Positions 1 to 5,301 of a stretch of DNA of 5,417 nucleotides are shown in pieces (position 1 is the first letter of the stretch; every line of letters begins with the position of its first letter). The DNA is from JABSOG01 sp047617105. GTDB lineage: Bacteria; Pseudomonadota; Gammaproteobacteria; Enterobacterales; Alteromonadaceae. Under the pieces are notes generated by a model, which saw only the letters and a list, made by a program, of their open reading frames with translations, did not search any database and was not told the origin of the DNA. The translations under genes were made by a program, and so were the position numbers. The stretch lies in contig JBLGCB010000462.1 in NCBI GenBank assembly GCA_047617105.1, positions 1 to 5,417 of the forward strand, in the 5' to 3' direction.

Positions 1-43
1 AAAGCAATCGTCCGGATGTTATTTAATGACAAACGCTAAAAAT

Positions 44-1186
44 CTACTTCACCAAATGTGGATAGTCCGCTTCGCGGTTTTGAAAAGCCAAAATATCCGG
101 GATTTGCACAACCCCTTGATCGATATTAATCGCTCTACGTATGGTTTCATTTTGCTGCCAACTGTCGTGTCCGCCAGCAATGGTCGGTAAGTGAACAATC
201 ATTGCGGCAGAAATCGAACGTGAGGCACTTTCCCAAAAATAGCTAGGGGTATGGTCAACGGCGTAATAATCAACCTTGCCAACCTTAAACATCGGGTTTT
301 CAAACGTCGTAGGTTTGGCAAAATAAAAGCCCATGCCATCGTCACAACTCACATCAATAATCAGGCAGCCAGGTTTAAGGCAGTCTTTTTCTTCTTCTGT
401 GACAAAGTCGATAGGATTATTGGTATCTTGGTAGGTGCCATTGATAATGATATCAGACTCGCCAATCAACGCAGATAACGGCCTTTCAGTACCATCATGC
501 TCAACCACTATCATGCGCGCTTCATCTTGTGCACCGGTTCTGACTCTGACGTAATGGCAATCAAGCACTTCTTCGCGAACTTCATGATCAGGACGTTGAA
601 CGCAGATGGTAATATCTCGAAACCCATGTGCTTTAAGCGCATAAATCGCGCCACGGCTTACCGCACCAAAACTGAAAATAACCACTTTACGTTGGTTGCC
701 ATAATGGCCATCAATGCCTTTAAGCGCAAGCGCATGGATCACCCCACTATAACCCGCCATTTCATTATTTTTGTAGAAGGTGTGTCGGCCCATTTGACCT
801 GAAGGACTCCAAATATACATATCTTCAAAAGCAATCAGGGTTTGTTTTCTATCAATGGCAATTTGGGTAATATCTTGATTCTGGACGCAATGTGGATAAC
901 CCCAAAGTATGCCACCAACCCGCAGTTGTTCAAAATCAGCAAGCACTGGCTTGGCAATAATCACCGTGTTCATGGTCTCTAATATCTCATCTCGTGAAGC
1001 AATGCCGCCAACCTGAGCACCGAGTTCGGCATCACTCATATCAAAGCGCTCACCATAACCGCTTTCAAAGATGAGTCTCTTACGCAGTTGTTCAGGCAGT
1101 CTCGATAAATGTTCAGGGTGTATTGGTACGCGTCGTTCATCTTGCTTTTTAGAAGAGCCAATAACGCCCAGTGAAAATGTGTTCAT
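44..1186 (-). CDS. Alanine dehydrogenase/PNT-superfamily oxidoreductase, N5-(carboxyethyl)ornithine synthase-like
   Basis: Predicted cytosolic NAD(P)-dependent enzyme of 380 residues. Residues aligning with the alanine dehydrogenase active site are visible: R19 in ERRVPIHP, K79 in IIAKPV, H99 in GYPHCVQ and D282 in IDVSCDDGMGF. The Rossmann nucleotide loop is SFGAVSRGA (172-180), with Ser where the first glycyl position would be. The RGA ending, and VDHTPSYFWESAS near the C-terminus, recall N5-(carboxyethyl)ornithine synthase, which reductively condenses pyruvate with ornithine, more than true alanine dehydrogenase or transhydrogenase alpha subunit. The start at 1186 is chosen because AAGG lies 7 bases upstream and MNTFSLGVIG begins the usual first beta strand. 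The frame stays open upstream to an ATG at 1297, but that ATG has no ribosome binding site and the extra 37 residues look non-native. The superfamily call is firm; the exact substrate is inferred. Confidence 0.88.
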   Translation of the reverse strand: MNTFSLGVIGSSKKQDERRVPIHPEHLSRLPEQLRKRLIFESGYGERFDMSDAELGAQVGGIASRDEILETMNTVIIAKPVLADFEQLRVGGILWGYPHCVQNQDITQIAIDRKQTLIAFEDMYIWSPSGQMGRHTFYKNNEMAGYSGVIHALALKGIDGHYGNQRKVVIFSFGAVSRGAIYALKAHGFRDITICVQRPDHEVREEVLDCHYVRVRTGAQDEARMIVVEHDGTERPLSALIGESDIIINGTYQDTNNPIDFVTEEEKDCLKPGCLIIDVSCDDGMGFYFAKPTTFENPMFKVGKVDYYAVDHTPSYFWESASRSISAAMIVHLPTIAGGHDSWQQNETIRRAINIDQGVVQIPDILAFQNREADYPHLVK

Positions 1187-1193
1187 GATGTTA

Positions 1194-1197
1194 CCTT
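1194..1197 (-). promoter_or_regulatory. Ribosome binding site deciding the dehydrogenase start
   Basis: The minus strand reads AAAAAGGTAACATC before the ATG at 1186. AAGG is 7 bases from the start codon, and nothing comparable precedes the in-frame ATG at 1297. This supports the shorter protein. Confidence 0.6.
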
Positions 1198-1213
1198 TTT
1201 GCTTGAGCGTGTG

Positions 1214-1231
1214 TGCCAACAGTTGCTGGCA
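1214..1231. promoter_or_regulatory. Imperfect palindrome in the dehydrogenase leader
   Basis: TGCCAACAGTTGCTGGCA is nearly self-complementary: TGCCA pairs with TGGCA, and the interior is partly paired. It lies 28-45 bases upstream of the start at 1186. It could be an operator or a small leader hairpin, or chance. I could not place a convincing -35/-10 pair in the 217-bp gap (1187-1403). Confidence 0.2.
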
Positions 1232-1403
1232 ATTCGTTCCACAAGCGTGATGGGGTTGCGGTTTTGTTGGTGTTCGAACCTCGATGGTAGGAAACATGAG
1301 AAGATTGGTGCTGTAGATTCAATTATTTCGAACGAGCCGTAGTCTAACACAGTTGGTACTCAAGTATTCGGGGGAATTGTTTTATCCAGTGCTAAAGCCC
1401 CTA

Positions 1404-2582
1404 CTAAAGCGAGAATGTCATCGAATAGTCATGGGTCGAGGGATTAACGGGGGTTTCACTGTCAAATGCCCATGCTGGGGTATTGCCAGACAAATCTTCA
1501 AGTTTTGACTCAAATTTCAATTGATACTCACCCGCCAACCAAGGCGAGTCGGGTTGAACAAACAAGTTAACGCCTGCGGCATCTACGGTAAAATTAACAT
1601 CAATGGGCATACCAGTGTTGCGATTGACTAGGGTGATCATTTGTACTGAGATAAGCGGGTCGAGCGCTCGTTCTGGTTTAATCACCAACCGTTGTTGCGA
1701 ATTCACTGGCGGCAAAACCAACTGCCAACGGGCCAAATTAAGCTTTTCATAAACTGGCGCACCAATCTCAAACGTTTTTTCAAAATCTGCCGACAATGCC
1801 ATGCCATCCAGGGTTTTAAAACGCTGGTCTACTTTGAGTCGATAACGTTGACCTTGTATAAACACCGGACCTTGTGTCAAATTGGGTCCGACGCCGCGCT
1901 TAATTCTCCCTGGATGAATAAAAACAGTCAAGCGGGTCCGTGATTGATCCCACAACCCCTGCCGAAACTCGACAAATGATGTTTTCACTACTGCATTGTC
2001 TTGGTTAACAATCGACAGATAATCATAAGGATTATCAAATGACATCGGTTGAGAAAAATAGACATAAAAACGCAGCACATTTTGCGGCAGTATATTAAGA
2101 CGTGGATAAATGCTAGTGACTTCACCCTGTTGAAGTTCTGCTTCAGGGGCGATGTATTGGCTCAGCTGGTAAACGGATTGAGGCAATAGAGGTAATGGTG
2201 GATAACCGCCAAACAACTGGTTGAAGCCTTGCGCATCAAACACCGCGGTATAAGACAAACCAGGCTCTGGTGCGAAACGGGGCGTAAACACTAGGTTACC
2301 GTCAACCACAGCGTATCGCCCTGCCATACCCGGCAAATGGCGATTGGCCGGGGCCTGTTCACCAACATATAAAGCCAATACGGTTTTGCCGACTTGGCTG
2401 GCAACACTTTGTTCAAGTTCAAAAGGCAATACCACGGTCACCGTGCCAAAACCCTCACTGGTTTGCAGGGTATCAAAAGTCAGCTTAACATCCTCTGCAT
2501 TAACTGCACTTTGGGCTTTAGCCGACATCAAACATAGCCCTAAAGCGCTAAAACACAGTACTCGCCACACGTTCCATCTCAT
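1404..2582 (-). CDS. Secreted Ig-like domain protein of unknown function
   Basis: 392 residues from the ATG at 2582. The N-terminus has a typical Sec signal peptide: MRWNVWR, a hydrophobic LCFSALGLCLMS segment, and a likely cleavage after AKA (23) or QSA (26). The mature part looks all-beta. Around residues 160-230 it carries LPQNVLRFYVYFSQPMS, then LWDQSRTRL and HPGRIKRG, a motif set I associate with uncharacterised SbsA/Big_5-type Ig-like proteins. A second Ig-like strand pattern ends with LEDLSGNTPAWAFD near 361-374. A periplasmic or surface role is likely; the substrate or partner is unknown. It starts 6 bases after the stop of the preceding interrupted beta-propeller-like gene, so the two were probably co-transcribed and perhaps translationally coupled; the ribosome binding site is weak. 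A TTG at 2588 is in frame but less likely. The gene ends in tandem TAG codons. Confidence 0.8.
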   Translation of the reverse strand: MRWNVWRVLCFSALGLCLMSAKAQSAVNAEDVKLTFDTLQTSEGFGTVTVVLPFELEQSVASQVGKTVLALYVGEQAPANRHLPGMAGRYAVVDGNLVFTPRFAPEPGLSYTAVFDAQGFNQLFGGYPPLPLLPQSVYQLSQYIAPEAELQQGEVTSIYPRLNILPQNVLRFYVYFSQPMSFDNPYDYLSIVNQDNAVVKTSFVEFRQGLWDQSRTRLTVFIHPGRIKRGVGPNLTQGPVFIQGQRYRLKVDQRFKTLDGMALSADFEKTFEIGAPVYEKLNLARWQLVLPPVNSQQRLVIKPERALDPLISVQMITLVNRNTGMPIDVNFTVDAAGVNLFVQPDSPWLAGEYQLKFESKLEDLSGNTPAWAFDSETPVNPSTHDYSMTFSL

Positions 2583-2588
2583 GGTCAA

Positions 2589-3206
2589 TTACAACTGAGC
2601 TTTTGACAGCGCGGTTAACGCCAATTCTCCATTGGCCTTTTTGGTGGTGGTCAGTACATAATCGGCATTAAAGTTAGACAACTCCAACACCCCTTTGGCT
2701 TTTACTTTGTCAAACGCGATCCCCTCGGTATAACTGCTGGCCCGCTTGGTCATGCTGCCTTTATAAGCGTCGAGATTTTTAGCAGTAAACGACATCAGCG
2801 GTTGGCGGTTATTCGACAACAATATTTTATCTTCGCCGTCAAATTGATAGCCAATAATGTCAATCGGACCATTACCTGCGCCAAGTTCAGCGATGGTGCG
2901 GCCTTTAACATGTGCTTTGTCTTTGAGTTGTGCCATATCAATGGTCACCAATGGGGTGCAGGCATAAGCGGCCAGCAGTTGGTCTTTGTCATTGATTTGG
3001 TAGGGCAAAAACGTTCTGATAGGGGCATGGGTTTCATAACTGCCATGAGCACCGTGAAACACTTCGACCGATGTGGCACTCACCGCATCATTAAATGGAT
3101 AAGCAAAGGTCCACAGCGATGAAGCAAATTCTTCATTAGACATACCGGAGACATACAGTTTGGCATCTTTATAAACCATTTGGGTGATGGCGTACACCCT
3201 TTTGCA
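2589..3206 (-). pseudogene. 3' part of a beta-propeller-like secreted protein gene split by an inserted element
   Basis: This encodes the C-terminal 205 residues of a protein whose N-terminal half is at 3473-3970. It begins at CKRVYAITQMVY directly next to the inserted element and runs through LYVSGMSNEEFASSLW, GAHGSYETHAPIRTF, LLAAYACTPLVTI and HVKGRTIAELGAGNGPIDII to LTALSKAQL. These are well-preserved, unfrayed protein blocks, so the disruption seems recent. The open frame extends into the element up to a TTG at 3263, but the extra 19 residues are encoded by the element's terminal repeat and are not part of the original protein. There is no signal peptide on this piece, so even if translated it should not be exported properly. 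Function unknown. The stop (TAA) is 6 bases before the Ig-like gene's ATG. Confidence 0.8.
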
Positions 3207-3237
3207 AGGGCGTGTTGATGTTTCATATATGGTACTG
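3207..3237. repeat. Left terminal inverted repeat of the MITE
   Basis: 31 bases starting AGGGCGTGTTGATG and ending CATATATGGTACTG. It matches the reverse complement of 3442-3472 at 30 of 31 positions; the mismatch is base 14 (G here, A on the other side). Confidence 0.9.
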
Positions 3238-3335
3238 CTGAGATCCATTTTGTTCACTAACAAGGCACTGTGAGAGTCTAATAGTTATTCTATTTAAACG
3301 AGCAGTAACGCCGTTAGAGGGCAAAATGGACTCAG
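3238..3335. repeat. Internal hairpin A of the MITE
   Basis: The left arm 3238-3261 (CTGAGATCCATTTTG, then CTAAC) pairs with the right arm 3313-3335, whose reverse complement reads CTGAGTCCATTTTG, then CTCTAAC. There is one unpaired base and a short mismatched patch. About 50 bases lie between the arms and include a small AATAG/CTATT inverted repeat. Confidence 0.7.
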
Positions 3336-3343
3336 CCCTTCGG

Positions 3344-3442
3344 GGAGTGGCTGAAAATGCTTCACTCTGCGTTGCAACTCATTCATTTAGAACAACTAAA
3401 CATCAATCGTTGCGCCTTGATTGAAACATTTTCAGTCACTCC
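3344..3442. repeat. Internal hairpin B of the MITE
   Basis: GGAGTGGCTGAAAATGCTTCA on the left pairs with TGAAACATTTTCAGTCACTCC on the right. Weaker complementarity (GCAAC, TTTAG blocks) extends the arms to nearly 50 bases each. With hairpin A it accounts for almost the whole interior between the terminal repeats. Confidence 0.75.
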
Positions 3443-3472
3443 AGTACCATATATGAAATATCAACACGCCCT
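3442..3472. repeat. Right terminal inverted repeat of the MITE
   Basis: The reverse complement of the left terminal repeat with one mismatch. It contributes the in-frame TGA (3461-3463) that ends translation of the interrupted gene's 5' half. Confidence 0.9.
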
Positions 3473-3970
3473 AGTGCCATTGCGATGCTTTTTACTGGCG
3501 TTGACTAGGTTTGGTATATTGGCGGTGTCGTAATTGACATTCGATAAATCAACCACTTCAAGAGAGCTGTCTGGTTTAACCCTGACTAATACTGGCGTGG
3601 TATTTTTGCTTTTTGCCTTGCCACGAGTGACGATAATATAAGTATTTTTTGACACCGGGTTAACGGCCATATCGTTAACCTGAACCATGGTTTTTTTGGT
3701 GCCCAACAACGCCGCAATTTGCGCTTTAAGGTTGGCTATCTCTGGCGGTTTAATCTTTGACCCCACCGCACTTTCATGAAAATCGATGGCAGTAATGGCA
3801 CCTTTGTGTGAATCACCAATGAACAATACACCTTGTGGGCTAATGGCCAACTCACTCATGGCTTTAAAGTCTGGTGTACCTTTACTGGTTTTTGCTTGTA
3901 CATTAGTGCTGAGCAGGACTGAGAGCAGCCCTACCGATAATAACTGTTTGGTGGTTAATGGATTTTTCAC
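3461..3970 (-). pseudogene. 5' part of the beta-propeller-like secreted protein gene, truncated by the inserted element
   Basis: A GTG start at 3970 is preceded by GCAGG about 9 bases upstream. The first 26 residues are a signal peptide (MKNPLTTKQ, hydrophobic LLSVGLLSVLLS, cleavage after VQA). The mature protein begins with a blade-like segment, SELAISPQGVLFIGDSHKG, similar in style to NHL/SMP-30/YncE beta-propeller repeats, followed by VQVNDMAVNPVSKNTYIIV. The native sequence stops at T166 (base 3473). The last three residues (RAC) and the TGA at 3461-3463 come from the element's terminal repeat. Deleting 3207-3472 joins T166 to C167 of the 3' part in frame and gives one 371-residue protein. 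Function unknown. It heads the likely operon with the Ig-like gene. Confidence 0.8.
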
Positions 3971-4000
3971 GATGGCTACCTGCTTACGATTAAATGGGGG

Positions 4001-4089
4001 TTAAATGCGTTTGAACATTTGTTGACCCATGCTACCTGTAATGACGTAAAAGGCAATGTGCTGAGTTAAGTGGTGATCGTGGTTGTCGG
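4001..4089 (-). other. Short protein-like tail upstream of the beta-propeller-like gene, possible gene remnant
   Basis: The minus strand reads DNHDHHLTQHIAFYVITG and then SMGQQMFKRI before a TAA at 4001, 30 bases upstream of the GTG at 3970. It looks like the C-terminal end of a protein whose front is missing. Upstream, the frame runs into the REP-like palindrome, and the codons there are repeat sequence. It may be the remnant of a gene cut by the palindrome, or only an open stretch of leader DNA. I do not recognise a family. Confidence 0.25.
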
Positions 4090-4253
4090 CGTAGGGTGCC
4101 CGAGCGTAGCACGGTCCGAGGTTACGAGGAGCATTGCGCACCATTGAACCAGCAGTCATAGACCAACCAAGAATATGCTTGGACGATAACAAATGGTTCA
4201 TGGTGCGCAGTGCTGCTCGTGCCTCGCATTTCGCTACGCGAAAGCACCCTACG
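4090..4253. repeat. 164-bp palindromic REP/BIME-like element
   Basis: Two inverted arms, 4090-4150 and 4195-4253, both have CGTAGGGTGC outside and GCGCACCATTGAACC (or GCGCACCATGAACC) inside. The arms match well at both ends and diverge in the middle. Each arm has GGTGC near one end and GCACC near the other, so it can fold on itself. The 44-base centre contains a further small stem, CCAAG/CTTGG. Outer GTAGGGTGC and inner GCACC recall the widespread GTAGGGTG-type REP palindromes linked to REP-associated tyrosine transposases (RAYTs). No such transposase is in the window. Confidence 0.7.
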
Positions 4254-4261
4254 ACAAATGT

Positions 4262-4536
4262 CTAATTCGCGTTTTCAAGTGCCTTTAGCTCGGGAGCCAA
4301 ATCATCGGGCTTGTTCCACCTTCGCATCCTGATTCAGCGCTTCCATTATCATCCGCATTTCAGCTTGGTTAAGGCCGGTTTTTTGTTGATCAGACTGAGG
4401 CATATTATTGTTTATCATTGGTAGCAATACTAGGCTGCGGTAATCTCTGGTTAAAATCACTGTGCAACTGGTTGAGCAACGGAAAATAAATTTCTCTGAT
4501 ATTTTCCGGCTCTGTCTCAGCAAAAGCCTTACACCG
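4262..4536 (-). pseudogene. Decayed coding remnant in three successive frames
   Basis: Just after the HTH gene, one frame (4536 to TAA at 4405) reads AFAETEPENIREIYFPLL and continues NQLHSDFNQRLPQPSIATNDKQ; it has no start codon and is cut off at the HTH gene's 3' end. One base after that stop an ATG (4403) opens MPQSDQQKTG, then LNQAEMRMIMEALNQDA, ending at TGA 4302. A third frame from an ATG at 4327 gives MRRWNKPDDLAPELKALENAN with stop TAG at 4262. The composition looks protein-like in each piece. Either the pieces are the end of a truncated gene plus one or two tiny genes joined by TAATATG-style overlap, or one gene broken by frameshifts. I recognise no family. Confidence 0.35.
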
Positions 4537-4876
4537 CTATCGCACTAGAAGTTGACTGTTGAATTCGGTAATCTAAAGCATGAGGTTCTTTATCAAGTAA
4601 ATCAAGGAGGACTTTGGTTGCACCTGTTGGCGATCTTTTGCCTTGCTCCCATTGTCGAATGCTTGAAACACTTACGTTTAGCAAACGGGCAAATACAGTT
4701 TGTGTTAAATTGACTTTCTCTCGAATGTGTTTGACTTTTTCTGCTGTGATAACTTCTATAGCCGGAATTTTCACACCAAGCTCAGCAAGTTCTTTTTCAG
4801 AAAAAGCAGAGCCAAGGCCAGATTCAATTAACCCCTGGGCAAGGCTACCAATGGCTTCTTTCATACTATCTCGCAT
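4529..4876 (-). CDS. HTH (XRE/HigA-type) DNA-binding protein, antitoxin-like
   Basis: 115 residues. Positions 45-95 form a Cro/C1-type helix-turn-helix: TAEKVKHIREKVNLTQTVFA, then LLNVSVSSIRQWEQGKRSPTG and a helical tail. This pattern, preceded by an N-terminal MRDSMKEAIGSLAQGL segment, is typical of HigA/NadS-type antitoxins, which bind DNA, repress their own operon and neutralise a RelE/HigB-like RNase. The start at 4876 is fixed by GGAGG 6 bases upstream; a longer open frame to 4984 lacks this support. In HigBA pairs the toxin usually lies just upstream, but there is no ORF in the expected place. The gene is therefore either an orphan antitoxin or a stand-alone regulator. Confidence 0.85.
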   Translation of the reverse strand: MRDSMKEAIGSLAQGLIESGLGSAFSEKELAELGVKIPAIEVITAEKVKHIREKVNLTQTVFARLLNVSVSSIRQWEQGKRSPTGATKVLLDLLDKEPHALDYRIQQSTSSAIAV

Positions 4877-4882
4877 CTGTGT

Positions 4883-4887
4883 CCTCC
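4883..4887 (-). promoter_or_regulatory. Strong ribosome binding site of the HTH gene
   Basis: The minus strand reads CTGGAGGACACAG before the ATG. GGAGG with a 6-base spacer decides the 4876 start over upstream in-frame alternatives. Confidence 0.8.
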
Positions 4888-4897
4888 AGTTTAATAT

Positions 4898-4971
4898 ATT
4901 GATACCTACCAGATTAACACTCATCGTTTGAATAATCGATATACGAATTGGCAACAAACGTAGGTACGAAT
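4898..4971. promoter_or_regulatory. Possible operator half-sites upstream of the HTH gene
   Basis: ATTGATACCTACC (4898-4910) and the inverted CGTAGGTACGAAT (4959-4971) match at 10 of 13 positions, with TACCTAC as shared core and 48 bases between. They lie where the HTH gene's promoter should be, so they could be sites for autorepression. I could not settle on one -35/-10 pair between them. Confidence 0.35.
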
Positions 4972-4984
4972 AACTAATTAACAT

Positions 4985-5301
4985 TATTGTGTTTATTCAA
5001 CAGAATTTACCTAGATGATTGAAGCTTTTGGCTGTTTTAGTTCAATTTTTCCTTTCATGGCAGCCCTACAACACAACCTGTAAATATTCCCCTATATTGC
5101 GAGTCTGTTGATCAAACGCCACACCAAGCAAAACCACCTCAACGGTTGATGATCGGGATTACGTTAAGGTGATAGTACTTTGCCGACCCTGCAACCACAG
5201 ATCAGTTAACTGCTAAACATTGTTGATGCCGTACTTTAACTTCTTGTGAATCCACGGTAGCAGATTTATACTACCAGCAAGTTTAAACCAACGCCGGACT
5301 G
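4985..5301. other. Gene-free stretch between divergent genes
   Basis: No convincing coding frame on either strand. It must hold the promoters for the minus-strand HTH gene and the plus-strand gene at 5302. The only structure I see is a weak nested inverted repeat near its right end: TTTAACTT (5235-5242) with AAGTTTAAA (5279-5287), enclosing GGTAG (5256-5260) and CTACC (5271-5275) around a 10-base loop. There is no T-run, so a terminator is unlikely. Confidence 0.4.

Larger units (their letters stand above)
3207..3472. mobile_element. 266-bp MITE-like non-autonomous element
   Basis: The element is bounded by 31-bp terminal inverted repeats with one mismatch, beginning AGGGCGTGTTGAT. It contains no open frame of useful length and no transposase, so it would need a transposase supplied in trans. 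Its interior consists of two consecutive imperfect hairpins. Its removal exactly restores a single reading frame in the host gene, which fixes the borders to within a base or two. No target-site duplication is visible: the minus-strand flanks are GGCACT and TGCAAA. The ends resemble those of IS-derived miniature elements, but I cannot assign a parent IS family from sequence alone. Confidence 0.85.

Noticed and set aside
1..43. Terminator after the dehydrogenase
   Set aside because: No stem of useful length followed by T residues is visible in the 43 bases available.
251..802. Plus-strand open frames at 251-478 and 497-802
   Set aside because: Antisense shadows of the well-supported dehydrogenase gene; no ribosome binding sites or family resemblance.
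1187..1297. 37-residue in-frame N-terminal extension of the dehydrogenase from an ATG at 1297
   Set aside because: No ribosome binding site at 1297, extension unlike the family, and a good AAGG site before 1186.
1392..1409. CTAAAG...CTAAAG near the end of the Ig-like gene as a terminator
   Set aside because: It is a direct repeat, not an inverted one, with no T-run.
2583..2588. TTG start at 2588 for the Ig-like gene
   Set aside because: It adds only two residues, and an ATG three codons in gives a normal signal peptide start; the difference is small and unproven.
1692..2598. Plus-strand open frames at 1692-1943 and 2344-2598
   Set aside because: Antisense to the Ig-like gene, with compositions typical of shadow frames.
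3261..3263. TTG at 3263 as a genuine start of a separate 224-residue gene
   Set aside because: The start and first 19 codons lie within the MITE, there is no signal peptide, and the native sequence begins in mid-protein.
2802..4004. Plus-strand open frames at 2802-3122 and 3786-4004
   Set aside because: Antisense to the two halves of the interrupted beta-propeller-like gene.
4001..4201. 66-residue minus-strand ORF starting inside the palindrome
   Set aside because: Its first 37 or so codons are REP-palindrome sequence, so the ORF as a whole is not a gene; only its tail (4001-4089) is kept as a possible remnant.
4614..4931. Plus-strand 105-residue open frame that might have been a toxin opposite the HTH gene
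   Set aside because: Entirely antisense to the HTH gene and its leader, serine/cysteine-rich shadow composition, no RelE/HigB-like features.
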